Assembly: GCA_964019165.1 (NCBI GenBank)
Contig: OZ025269.1
Span: 16,895,187-16,959,186 of the forward strand
From: Mastigias papua
Lineage: Eukaryota; Cnidaria; Scyphozoa; Rhizostomeae; Mastigiidae
Direction of reading: 5' to 3'
Length of the DNA: 64,000 nucleotides
Under the pieces are notes generated by a model. It was not told where the DNA came from, made no database searches, and was given only the letters and a program-made list of their open reading frames with translations. Of this stretch, positions 11,486 through 24,532 are shown piece after piece (position 1 is the first letter of the stretch; each line of letters begins with the position of its first letter). Both the position numbers and the translations under genes were made by a program.

Positions 11486-14400
11486 TTACTTTGTATAATA
11501 GACTCTATAATATAAAGTTTTCGACCGCAGCAAAGAATACGAATTGTCAAACTTCAATAAGTAGACTCCTTGCCCAGGGTACAAATGACTACCTACAATT
11601 ACTTCCTCGTGAGAGTTCCTTCTAAGAACTGGAAGAACCTCGTCGATTTTTGCTTTATGTCTGGTTTTACCCGTATCATCATCTACAGTTTCGTCGTGTT
11701 CGTCATCAGAATTGTCTAAGCTCACGCGGACATCTGTGTCGCCATCGGATGACCATTCGAAGTAAACACCAAAGCCGACATCGTACCCTTCGGATGCGAA
11801 CTCCCAAAATAAGCACGACCCTTGAGAGAAAAAATAAATGGATCGACTAAAGAGATGGCAAGAAAAACCCTACAACAAGTATCAAGATGAAACCCCCTCC
11901 ATCACTAAGTTATCACTTGGTTTTCTGAAAGTTGTCTCTTCATCAAACGCATTTCCTACACACACTAGTAATACCGTGGCGAAGAAGAAATCCCCCAGCA
12001 TAGTACTGAATGCTAAGAAGGCGAATGAATCAACCTATAAAATCATATTGACAACAAATATCTACGCAAATTGCCTAGCATTCACCTAAGAAGAAAGTCG
12101 TCGTCTTCTGCCACAAAAAGTGCGTTTAAAGTCAAAAAATGCCTGATATCATCACAAAAAATCGCTATTTCAATAAGATACGAACAAACTGTCCCGTAAA
12201 TTGTTGAAATGTCACAAAAACTTACCATGCTCGTGTGTAGGAACTCGCACAGTAACCGTTTCCCCGCGACCCACAACAATTATCGAGCTGGCATCACGTT
12301 TAACATGTTGGATAAACTCATTTAATTTTGGTCGTGTCCAGAGAGATGCTTGTGCAATCTTGTGCTCAGAAACTCCATTAACCTTTTGGGTATTTACGGG
12401 AAGTTCAGTTTTTCTCTCTTCTTTTCTGGCCTGATAAATGGCGATATAAAGATTGCTTATGATATATTGTGTACTTTCTGTCGCTCACTTCATTCTAAAA
12501 CTCTGCTATAACTTTAAGCTAAAATATCTGTTTATTCTACTGTTCCAAATCATCGGGTGTATATAAGCAGAAATATAAACTAGCTATAGCTTGATTGGTG
12601 GTGATCAATACTTGATGTTTAATCCTTACATTCAATATCCCGAAGTACACAGATTGTAAAACTACAATAATTTCCACAAAGTATATACTTGGCAGCCAAT
12701 GAAAGCACAATATTTACTATGAAGCCAATGCGAAATTGCTCACGAACTATGTAATATACAGACATCTATGTATAGTACTATACTACCTCAACATTTTGTC
12801 TCTCTGCTTCTCTCCTGCAAAGAAGGAATTATAAGCCAAAGATTACAATTTAACATATTGTCATTATGCGAATAACCAGTGTACAATATCAGACTTCTAT
12901 ACTAGTACACCAGATCAGAGTGTCTGTCCAACTATTAAATAACACAAAACTACCCCACTGCACTGTTTCCAAATACTTGTATCCAATAGCAACAACTTTT
13001 CCATGAGTAGGCAGAATAGGATATGAAAACTATTACTTTGTTCACAGGACTTCACAAACTGCCCTGAGAGTGAAAACATGAAACAAATATCTACGTATAT
13101 ACTATTTCAATGGTGATATAAGCATATGAGAACAGAATCAAATAAATACATACTTACTAAAGTTAGCACATCAGTTACTAACTATATACTGAATTAGATA
13201 GCTAGATTCTATTTGTTGATGTGAGCTAAGTGGTAGCAGATAAAGAACTGATATAGGCCTGCAGCCTAATGTATTTATCCTCAGATTTTATTTGAGTATA
13301 TTTCAAGACATGGATGATGAAAAAAAGCCAGCAAATGTACTGCCAATATTCTGCTAATATTCTTCAATAACTCCAATACTAATTATGATAAAAAGATAGG
13401 CTCCATGGTATTGGCATGACATATGCAATTAGCAACAAAAGCTATTTTGACAAAAGTCTGAGTAAAAATATCCAAATATATCCATGCTGCCAAAATAGGT
13501 CCTGTCACTAATTAAATTGGTTCTGTCAAAATCATTGACAGGAGCTGTTGTATCATTTTTTTCATAAGTGACATTGGACTTGTTAGAGAATGTAAGCAGT
13601 AAAAGTGATGACTTTTTTGTCATTTTCCTTGTCTTCAAATCTATTCAGAAGCTGCCTTTCCAACTTCAATATTATTTGAGAATGTTTCTATGCACCTACA
13701 AGATGATGAACAGCAGAGCTGGTTATGACGTATGTTTGATTTGAACTCAGAATACTCTAATTCATACATCCAAGCATAACAGGCTTAACCACTCTACAAC
13801 ACAAACTACCAAATCTAGGTAACCAAAAATGCAATAAATCTGCTTCCTGCTAAACTGCATATGAACACATCTTTTGATAACTTTCACGGGATAAAAAAGA
13901 CATAGCAAACCACTGACCAACAGACCAAAAAAGTCCAAACATCAACATTCTAGCCAACTATTTATTACATAATATCAGGATCATAAAACAAATTGAAACC
14001 TTTTAACTTTCTCTTCTTCCTTTCTCCTTTCTTCTTCAGCTTCTTCAGCCAGCTTTTTCCTTGCCAATTCCTCTGCTAATTTCCTTTGTCTCTCTTCTTC
14101 TTCTGCCCTTCTACATTCTTCTTCTTCTATTCTCTTTCTTTCTTCCTCTTCTTTTCTCTTTCTTTCTAACTCTTCCTTTATTTTTCTTTCTCTCTCTTCT
14201 TTATCACGTTTCTGTGCCTCCATGTAAGGTGCATACAGACCAGAACCATTTTCTAGAGTTTCACAGAACTTTGTCATAGCTTCCTCAGTTGCCATGTCAC
14301 CTAAAGCCTGCCATGCTTTCCTTCAAGACACAAGATTCAGCACATTATGAAATATGAATTTGTAGGCAAAGGAGAACATAGGAAAAAATTTCATGGAACT

Positions 14401-16564
14401 GAAGTTCTTATACAAATTGTTTCTAAAAATAAACAATTCTAAACAATCCTAAAAATATAGTCAGGTTGACTGATTACTAACTGTTCACATTCTGAAAATC
14501 AAGGTTTAATCATGTTGACTGACTACTAACTGTTCACATTCTGAAAATCAAGGTTTAGTCATGTTGACTGACTACTAACTGTTCACATTCTGAAAATCAA
14601 GGTTCAAAGGTTTTTCATTGCAAAGAATACCATGCTCTGCTATCAAAATGGTATGCTTATAAGTATGAATGATATGTAAAGAAGATAAGAGATACAAAGA
14701 CCTAATAGCAACCATTCTATGTTATCTTATGACACCATATCATATGAAGAAGCAGCCCTTTGCAACACAACATAAACAGCAAGAATAGAAGTGATGTATA
14801 TCCCTCAAAGTAAATCATGCGCTACTGAGTACATTTCGTATACAAATGGCTTTTCTAGAAATCAAATCAATGTAAGACAAGTAGAAAACTTTCAAATTCT
14901 CTTATGTAGTACAGCAATAGTACTGTCTGCAAAATTATTTCCAAAGGAACAGACTATCTATGAAATTATTTCCAAAGGAACACATTTCCTTCAATAGTAC
15001 CTAATTTTCTATATTGATTTCTCTATATAGTCTTCAAACAATGACTCAGTTGTGGACCTCCTTTCAAAATACCCCGATATTTGCTATGCTGTTGGATGAA
15101 AACCCAGTCCAGATCACTACTAGCCTGTGAAGGGATATAAGATTGAAATAAAAAGCTTATTGTGACACAGGCTGCTTAAGCATCATAAATGCACTCACAT
15201 CACTTATTTATGCATACATTGATATGTGTGTTTGTGACTTAATTTCTATAAGCTATTTATTGAGACCTACCTTCTGTCATTTCCAACAACATCAAAGTAG
15301 CCAGTTTCTGGCATTTTACCACTATCATATTTTCCACATGAAATCTGTTTGTAGAAGGCAACTAACTTGAGTTTGTCATCATAGCTCAATGCAAGGACTT
15401 TTTTTCCTAGCATGACAAGAAGCACAAAACATATGTCAAACAGCATAAAAAGATGTTGCTGGAGGAAATGTAAAGCAAGTTGACAGGCAAATAATAGGTG
15501 CATGAAAATGCAAATTCCTGGTATGATGCTAAACAAGAAAAATCAAACATTGTCTTTTTCCATAATGATCTCCAAATTGTTGCCTATGTCTGGAAATGTT
15601 TTGATTTTTGCACTGTATTACCGACAAATGTCAAGAAATGGGTGCTGATTCAGGATATCCATGATTTATGCCTGTATCTACAAAACACATTTAATGCTTC
15701 ATAGCAGAAATATGTCTTGTATTTTCTGGGCATTCCTTTAGGCCTAGATACAACAAAATTATTTTAGGGAGTTTGATATTGATCCTAGTACTTGTACTTT
15801 GACCAATACACAGGAAATGCATCCCTTGTATTAATGTGACATTGTAGATACCATATCAATTTCATATTATATTTCCTTTCTTTTTCATTGTATGCTGATG
15901 CTGATCAAAGGTTAGCTTCCAAAGGCACTGATATTTCTGCTATTCCATAAAATTACAGTGTGCTATGTAAAATCATAAAGTCTTGTTTAGTACATTCGAC
16001 TTTTTGTAGGGTATACATTTTCTCAACCCACCACGGACTTCAGTCATTGATTTTACAAATGATTGTAGGAATTGGGTTAGCTTCACATTACTGAGTATCT
16101 CTTGGTATATATAAATATGATTCTAAGAACCTGGTTGTGTCTAGTATCTAGGCATCAATAATTTCTTTGCTAAGTAGTAACTTCATCAGTACTGAACAGC
16201 CTGGACCAATACAACACATCTCTCAAGAGTTTCAATGTATGCAGCATAAATTGCATACTTGACAATCTGAAACTTGAAACTCCTAAGAAACCTTTCTGGA
16301 GTCTACAGGTGTGTATGGATTTATGTATGAGCGCATGTATGCAAGTACTGTAGGTATTAAATGTATGTTCTTTGGGTTACCTTTTTTGTAATAATCCAAT
16401 GACAAATTGAACAGTTCCTCCAGCGTTAGTCCATATTTGTATATTCCTCCAGAACTACTTATCTTAGTAACAATTGTTTCATTTTCATTGGATGGTATCG
16501 TTAGATCCGCATCACCTACTTCCTTGCCTGCTCCATTACTCAGGTCTGGTTGCACCTCCTCCAT
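11486..16564 (-). CDS. ACBD3: ACBD3/GCP60-like Golgi adaptor, five exons
   Basis: Exons on the minus strand: 16564-16381, 15406-15271, 14320-14008, 12430-12226 and 11820-11486. Phases 1, 2, 0 and 1 match at every junction and give about 390 residues. The last two thirds of exon 1 and all of exon 2 encode the acyl-CoA-binding domain (TLEELFNLSLDYYKKG, then LSYDDKLKLVAFYKQ and the NDRR end). Exon 3 encodes a helical segment and then a highly charged Glu/Arg/Lys coiled coil. Exons 4 and 5 encode the GOLD domain (GRGETVTVRVPTHEHG, LFWEFASEGYDVGFGVYFEW, YLLKFDNSYSLLRSKTLYYR). Known role: ACBD3 binds giantin/golgin partners and recruits PI4KB at the Golgi. The Gln-rich linker present in human ACBD3 is nearly absent here, and the protein is shorter (human about 528). 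An AATAAA at 11487-11482 overlaps the stop codon, suggesting a very short 3' UTR. The exon 3 donor (GTTAAA) is weak, so a further small exon between 12430 and 14008 is possible. Confidence 0.93.
13720..13812 (-). repeat. tRNA-like sequence, probably a tRNA-derived SINE fragment
   Basis: On the minus strand GTAGAGTGGTTAAGCC (13797-13782) resembles a Pol III A box. About 35-40 bases further, GAGTTCAAATC (about 13750-13740) resembles a B box. The spacing is that of a tRNA. The ends do not form a good acceptor stem, so this is not a working tRNA. It lies in the intron between exons 3 and 4 of ACBD3. Confidence 0.45.
14465..14605. repeat. 49-bp tandem repeat, three copies, in ACBD3 intron 2
   Basis: Copies start at about 14465, 14514 and 14563, each beginning GTTGACTGA and containing GTTCACATTCTGAAAATCAA. 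Copies 2 and 3 are nearly identical and copy 1 has a few changes. It is purely intronic. Confidence 0.9.
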
Positions 16565-16663
16565 TTTGAACTCTGGAATAATTGACAATTGAGTGGCCTG
16601 CCACGTACGAGGCAAGTGCTCCTCCGTATGCCCAATCTGAGCCACTGAGCTGCGGTTTTTTAT

Positions 16664-17166
16664 TTTATAAGAAACCTAGCTCAAGACTTAGTACTAAAAG
16701 TTTCTTAATTTTTGGCGACATTTTAGTTCTAAAAGTTTCTTAAAAGTTTCCTAATTTAGCGAAGAAAGATGGCATTGAAAACAATATAAAACACTTGGAT
16801 ATAGCAAACTCCTAGCATGATAGCGGACAAAAGACGTTCTATATCTAAGTCAACCTCATGTCCACATCTTTAATTTCGGTAAACTTTATATAATCTTCAC
16901 TTTGGTTCTCGAAAAGGATACGACATTGGTTGAGTTTTGCGCTGAACCAGGTAATGGTTCCAATGTGCCATTTGGCATAAAATCTTTCTCATATCTTTCT
17001 CAAGCAATTTACTTTAGTTGACACTTGTTAAATCCTTGGAGGAAGTATGCTTCCCAAACCCAATACTTTGAAATAACACAGAAATTTCTAAAGTTTCTTA
17101 ACTCTTTCGTTGTAGTTCTAAAAGTTTCTTAAATTTTAGCGTGTCTAGTGCTAGGTTGCTTATAAA
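16664..17166. mobile_element. MITE-like element with TATAAG...AACCTAGC inverted ends
   Basis: TTATAAGAAACCTAGC begins at about 16665. Its near-complement GCTAGGTTGCTTATAA ends at about 17166, giving an element of about 500 bp. Near both ends the phrase CTAAAAGTTTCTTAA recurs (about 16694, 16732 and 17119) as subterminal repeats. A partial relative in the opposite orientation lies at about 37910-38025. The target duplication is unclear because the flanks are T/A-rich. It starts about 100 bp upstream of the ACBD3 start codon. Confidence 0.5.
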
Positions 17167-18440
<1,274 letters not shown>

Positions 18441-19822
18441 CATACAAATATATACATACATACCAGGTGGCACATCATTTACCCTTTCAAGAACTCAACC
18501 TGAGCCACAAAATGAGCTGAGCCACGAAATGAGTACACAAACGCAATATTCAGTTGCATTCTTCTCCCAAGCTGGAGAGGGCTTCAGCAAGGGTTTCAGA
18601 TTGTTGTATGGACTGTCGTTCGCAGTTATGTATGAACGACTTCTGACAGAGTATGTTGACAATGGCGATTTGAGAACAGGCAAACTGTCCTGCTTTTCAA
18701 AAATGGATTGCATGCACATACTACTTTCTTACGTTCAAATATATCAAAGGGGAGACTTTCTCCTCAATTATTTACATATTTACTAGCTGTTAGTTGGCGC
18801 AAAAATGAAAACAAATATCTGCCATCAAAGTTTATATGAGAATACCGTTGTGATATGCTGGTTCAACTCAAGTGACCAGTCCATGTTCATTCAGTTATTT
18901 ACACCATGTTACGGACTTTGATCAACTGTAGCTGATTTGCATAGAACTGGGATGTGAAATAATGCCCTGCTAACTCCAGCAGTTCACTTCAATTGGTTGT
19001 GTTCTGCGATGTTATTTTTCCTAGCTGATTATCTTAAATGCAGTTTAATCTGTGTTCAGAGGTTTACTTTCACTTGCGTGACCCTTCAATGAATACATTT
19101 CCTTGCGGGGAGAGCCTATTTTGCTAACAACTTCCAAACCACATTATACTACCATAAACCTTGGCCAGGAGCGACACCAACCATCACACACTGGAGGGAC
19201 GCACCTTTCGAGCACCCCCATGTAGAACAACATACAGTAAAATACTGTATTTCTCCGCCTGTACGCCCCCCACGAGTATAAACTCCCCTGCAGATAGATC
19301 CACCATTTCCTTGGCGCATGCTTTACTCCGGGTATAAGCCCCCCCCCCCTACAGATAGGCCCTACAAGGATATTTCTCAGATCGAAAGAAATAGTAAACA
19401 CACAGATAGTAGTGTACCTTTATTATGCTTTAAAGATAAAGATTTTGAATTTTTCTTATTATGTCTCTTACGTTCTTTTTATGCATTTTGGCCCCATAGA
19501 GTTTATAGGTGCAACGTATCTCAATGCCTCCACCTGGAACCCACATTCCTGAAAGCAGTGACAGTGAAAGTAGCACTGAAAATTAATATAGTGACTTTGG
19601 TGGTGCATGAACACCTATTTAAAAAATTATTCTTTAGTTAATATTTAGATTTTTGTTAAGGTTATAAAAGGAATTGATATTACTCTTGTTTGACCAATGA
19701 CGGGACATATTGTCAACCTCCTTAAAAGTTTTTACTTTTTGATGCTATAAAAATGATTTCATATATTTTGTGTGCTAAATTAAAATGACGTGCCAGCCTA
19801 TTCATTCCCAGATAGACCAGAG
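18441..19822. other. Stretch without a firm gene
   Basis: An 85-codon open frame starts with ATG at 18529 and ends at 18786, but I recognise no family in it. The stretch at about 19240-19380 contains C-rich phrases (GTATAAGCCCCCC) like those in the MITEs at 33.8-34.15 and 39.7-40.9 kb, so it is probably a decayed repeat. Confidence 0.35.
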
Positions 19823-21085
19823 CTAGGACAATGATCGCAGAATATCACAGACGTTTGTTTTGTTCTTTACATCTGTTATAAATCCATTTTGATCTTTACC
19901 CAAGAAATCCTTCACCACCTGATAATGCTTAAATTGAGCTTCCAAACAGCGAGGGTCCCATTGCCATCTGTAATTCTCAAATGCAAATAAACTGTCTTGT
20001 AATTTCTTGGAATCAAAGTCTGTGCACTGTTCTGGACAAATTGCGTGACCAAAAGAGTAACAAAATCCTTCCTTTAAAATTTTATTAGTGTACCACAATG
20101 GGGCACTTACTGCGTCTTGATATCTCCCATTCAACATGAAGTGCCTAATATGTACTGAGCTTCTTGGTATGGGGATCTTTTCACTCGGTAGTACCTCTTT
20201 CTCAAAGTATGTCGCATTCACCATACTAGGGATAGCACGTGTGCCATCCCATTTACCCGATGGAACCACCTGCAAGTGCCATGAATACGAAGTTCGATAA
20301 AAGTACCACATATAGTTACACATAATGCTATAGTGACAAAAACATGTGCTTGCAACTTTGACAGCCATGGGCGCAATCTTGAACACCTCCATAAATGGTT
20401 TGCCATGCAATTTTTCAACATACCTGCGCATCTCCACAATGTGTTCTATTTTGAAAATTACGGGAAAATACGACATACATTGCATTACCTGCTTTAGACC
20501 AAGAACATATTCGGCTGTGTCTATCCAACATGGTACCCTTGGAACCCCTATTCGTCCAGTAACGATTGGTTTTCCATTCTCGAATAGCAAATCTTGAGTA
20601 ACCGCGGTGACAAAAAGGGTATCGACATCTACGAATCCAACATAACCACTCAACTTGCATGAATCTGCGTGCATCATATCCAAGTACATTCTCTCTTTTC
20701 CCCATTTATGTATGATGTTCTCCGGTATTGGATCCATATAACAAACTCTGATATCAAATCGGTCATATTTATGTAAAACTTTGCTAGCATACTCCCGATC
20801 AGCCTGCTTCTCGCTGTCAAAGACAATGATCGTCGATGCGAGACGTCTAGGAAAGAATAGCTCGATGCTTTTAAAAAGCCAGTTTTCTAGCTGCTCCCGA
20901 AACGAAGGGCTGCTGGTAAGTCGGACATAAAGCTCAAAATCTATTTCGTTGGAATGAATGCTATGATTATTGCCACGATATTTACGTAATGAATTTTCCA
21001 GCGGCACATTAACAAACCTTAACATAAGCCAAAGTGGACCGGCGCTGACCAAAATGAGTCCGGTGAAAATTGCTTTCTTAACCAT
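19823..21085 (-). CDS. Intronless type II membrane glycosyltransferase-like protein
   Basis: The ATG at 21085 opens a 420-residue frame without introns. Residues about 5-24 (AIFTGLILVSAGPLWLMLRF) form a single hydrophobic segment after a short basic start, which fits a Golgi type II signal anchor. A TIIVFDSEKQADREYA block at about 85-100 looks like the first strand and helix of a nucleotide-sugar-binding fold. FVDVDTLF at about 151-158 supplies a D-x-D motif of the kind that binds metal and nucleotide-sugar. Many Cys residues fit a lumenal domain. I cannot name a CAZy family. The function as a glycosyltransferase is inferred from topology plus the DxD motif. The neighbouring secreted PAN-like gene is on the same strand but there is no sign of a shared transcript. 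Confidence 0.8.
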   Translation of the reverse strand: MVKKAIFTGLILVSAGPLWLMLRFVNVPLENSLRKYRGNNHSIHSNEIDFELYVRLTSSPSFREQLENWLFKSIELFFPRRLASTIIVFDSEKQADREYASKVLHKYDRFDIRVCYMDPIPENIIHKWGKERMYLDMMHADSCKLSGYVGFVDVDTLFVTAVTQDLLFENGKPIVTGRIGVPRVPCWIDTAEYVLGLKQVMQCMSYFPVIFKIEHIVEMRRYVEKLHGKPFMEVFKIAPMAVKVASTCFCHYSIMCNYMWYFYRTSYSWHLQVVPSGKWDGTRAIPSMVNATYFEKEVLPSEKIPIPRSSVHIRHFMLNGRYQDAVSAPLWYTNKILKEGFCYSFGHAICPEQCTDFDSKKLQDSLFAFENYRWQWDPRCLEAQFKHYQVVKDFLGKDQNGFITDVKNKTNVCDILRSLS

Positions 21086-21578
21086 AACTCATTCGCACTG
21101 TTGACGCATAAAAATGTAAATATCTTTTTGCTTGTTACTTTGAGGACCAGCTTGGTAACATAGAGGGCACATGTCTACTTGAGTCAGAGTAGGGTCAAAG
21201 AGTACTCGGAAAGATCATAGACGAGATTTCACCTTAGTATCAGGTGTCTTTTGTCATGAGAAAGTAGATACAATCAGGGCTGCGCAGTCTAACACTGAGA
21301 AAATAGATGGCCGACAGGTAGTATACTTTACAGGTCATGATCTTTCTCAAATTTTCGAGTCTGTTTTCGCTCCGTGTCGCCGGTTAACAGATAGCCATAA
21401 TCGATTCCAAGATTGTTATATTGCACATTATGTATATATATGCATGTGTATCGCATTACATATTATATATAATGCGAAACCATTGTGCGATACATATGCA
21501 TACATATACTATATGTGTGCTCATGTGTACACATGTATATATTTAGATGAATATATTTAGAGACTACATACCTACATA

Positions 21579-21623
21579 CACACAAACACACACAAACACA
21601 CACACAAACACACACACACACAT

Positions 21624-21700
<77 letters not shown>
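21579..21700. repeat. Compound microsatellite (AC)n then (AT)n
   Basis: CACACAAACA repeats pass into about 75 bp of uninterrupted TA. It lies between the glycosyltransferase-like gene and the PAN-like gene, and the surrounding 21.09-22.34 kb holds no supportable exon. Confidence 0.97.
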
Positions 21701-21702
<2 letters not shown>

Positions 21703-22345
21703 TATTTGTATATATGTTTGTATGCATGTATCTTTTTTATGTAAATGTCATGCATATGTATGTATACGTGTACTTGTACACATATGATATTTTGTCATTG
21801 CAACACCGTATATTAGTTTCAGCAATACTGAATGTCAGTTTTCGAATACTTTTCATTCGTAATAACAACTGTCCCAGTCGCGTTTTAGGAACTCTCTGAA
21901 CGAGAATTGTAGCAATTTATTGAGCATAAGCTAAGCATTAGGAGGATAGACACGAACTCGCAATATAGCATAAATATATGATCAAAGGCTTGCTACCATT
22001 CCCTGCACATAGGTGACTTTTAAGCTGATGAAGCAACTACCTGTCTGTTTAGTAATACTGCATCTTGATATTCCTGTACAGCTAATCCTTAATACTGATG
22101 CACAAATACTTGACTTCTATCATAATTCTCCAAACACTAAAGATCATTGCATGATTTTAAGTCACAGGCAATTGCTTAGCTACTAATATACTTCTGTTCT
22201 AAAAAGGTTCGTCAAACCGTCGTCACTAATTCTAAAGTTGTCTTCTGTGGCTTCTCCATTACTCTTTCTTTCACGGGTTCGGTCTTGCAAGTAAATTCAT
22301 ACCGTAAAGTGGCAAGCCAGTTTATGCTCAAATGTTAAAGTCTGC

Positions 22346-23332
22346 TTACTGTATTAGTTCATAATATTGAAATCCAATTCTTTTCACAAAATCCTCTCCA
22401 TAACTGGAGCGAGTTGCATTGTTTATCTCACACTTATACTTATTTTCAACCTTAAAGTGACTGAAGTTTGCAGATAGGCAGTTACAATCTTTGTCCATTC
22501 TACAGTTGAAGCACAAATGAAAGCATTCTGTCAATGAATTCACTTCCTTGAACTTGATAATGTGGTTTCTCAGTGACCTATTAGTGCTTTGGAAGCCTGA
22601 GTAAAACATATTAGCATGAATGACATCAATGGAAGCTGCTGTATTCTCTGAAAATAATAGAAGGTAATGGAATTAATTTCCATAATGTCATGATTGCTTG
22701 TCTTTTTTACAGGTTATTCCTGACTACTTACATTCTAACCCAAAATGTAACAATATTAAGAGCAAATTGGTTTAATTTTCTGTATTCTAGGAGCTTAAAG
22801 ATAGGAATTAGGTGCTCCAAAGAAGCATTCAGCTCATGAATTTCGTGTATTCCTAGAATCATACAACTTGCCAACAAATTGAACACGTTATAGTGAGAAC
22901 TTTAAGAAGACACTCTTCAATTAAGGGATCTACACCCAATTTATTGGTAAAATTGTTGGTCCTACAACCCTCCAAAGAAACACTCCAGGAATGACCTGTG
23001 CTGTATCTAAGTATTTCATTTAAGCAACTTACTTATCCTACTGAAAAAGCTACAATCTAGTCATTACATTGAAAGACGTCCAAAATAATTTCATGCAAGA
23101 TGACTTTTTCTCGTGCTTACGAGAGATAGTTAACACCTAAAATCAATACCAGCCATACAGATTGTCTGAGAGACTACAAGTTAAATAACTCTCACTTATT
23201 ATGTGATTAAAGTCATAATTCTATTAAGTTATTCCTGTCGTCGTGACTTCGTTCATGACAATAGCAGTTAAACAACCGAGGCTGACCAATATTATGAATT
23301 TGTTTCCAACTGCATTCTAGTATGCATTCTAT

Positions 23333-23387
<55 letters not shown>

Positions 23388-24532
23388 CACACACGCACGC
23401 ACACACACACACACAAACAAACATACCTACAAACACACACAAAAGAAATTGCCCCGTGTAGCACTAGTTTAAGACAAAAGTAAGCTATAAGACCTTGAAA
23501 CGCTTTAACCAGACAACAGACAAAGTATTAGGTCAATTCTTTGGCCACTATGTGCTGCGTTAAAAGTGACATTACCTGCTGTTACAGTTTTGCATATGGC
23601 AACATTTTCACTTGATGGAATCATGCCAATGAACCTCAGATGGCAAATGCAATTGTTATCATCAAAGTTATATTCAGCGTATACATCTTCATTAACTCCA
23701 TGACTGTTACACCGTAAATTGCACACTATTTCGCTTTGTACCCTACCGAGAGACACTTTTGACCGACTGTGACCGGAGTACCCATGCCTCCAGTTGCAAG
23801 CCAGACCTAAAAGATTAACTGTCTTTGAGGAATAAAAATATCATATTACTAGCACAGTTGTAGGCCTTAAACCTTGCCAATTTCATATTGGGTAGAGCAG
23901 ATCTCCTTTTAAGCTGTAGATCAAAATAGATGTTTTTTGCTCAATCCAAAATACACAGAAAGGTGCATTTTTGGTGTACTAAGAAGGTCATCTCATTGAA
24001 TGAAAGTCTAGAAAGGACACACAAAAACTGGTGCTTGGGATAAATAAAACATCTTGTTGATAACACAGGGTTCATTCTCATTATACATAGGGAACTATGA
24101 GGTTACTGCCGTTCATTGCGGTCAAATTTTCCTGTATTGTACGTAATTCATACATCAGTGTTTTACAAAGGGGTTTGTGTCGAAACTTACAAAGTCTGTG
24201 GTGACATCTTATCATAGCACTTAACACTTAAAATGTATCTATAGTACTGAATGCACTGTTAAAAGGAAGGAAGTATTGAGAAACTTTTAGTAATACAACG
24301 TGGTCATAAGGAGTCTGAAATTGAGGATCAGTAAGCACCATGTTTTGAGTAAAGCTCCTTATAAAAAGGAGCGCTCCGCTATGCACCCAAAGTTGTAAAG
24401 ACTTGGCTGTTAAAGTAATAGCATCGACACCTTACCTCGTGTTAAGTGCTGGGAGGAAACCAGAAGAAGCATAAACATGGTGTAAAGTTGCATTCTTGTG
24501 TGAAACTTAGATGATTTATCACACAGCTGCAT
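22346..24532 (-). CDS. Secreted PAN/apple-like cysteine-rich protein, three exons
   Basis: Exons on the minus strand: 24532-24436, 23806-23576 and 22647-22346. GTAAGG and GTAATG donors and TTTTAG and TTTTCAG acceptors are visible, and both junctions are phase 1. The product is about 208 residues. Met codons at 24532, 24493 and 24478 are all in frame. The second gives MQLYTMFMLLLVSSQ, a good signal-peptide core. Exon 2 carries paired Cys residues (CNLRCNS, CICHL). Exon 3 has a pattern like PAN/apple modules (LTECFHLCFNC, then CNCLSANFS, then KCEINNATR), with predicted N-glycosylation sites. The end CAGTAAGC can be read as a stop codon or as a further splice donor, so more 3' exons are possible. 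Such proteins are common in cnidarians as extracellular adhesion or matrix proteins; the role here is unknown. Confidence 0.72.
23334..23417. repeat. (AC)n microsatellite
   Basis: About 80 bp of CA dinucleotides with a few CGCA interruptions near 23381-23400. It lies in intron 2 of the PAN-like gene. The Cys-Val open frame across it on the minus strand is an artefact. Confidence 0.97.

Noticed and set aside
14061..14279. Leu/Phe-rich plus-strand frame
   Set aside because: Antisense shadow of the Glu/Lys/Arg coiled-coil exon of ACBD3.
23213..23464. Cys-Val repeat open frame on the minus strand
   Set aside because: Direct translation of an (AC)n microsatellite in an intron.
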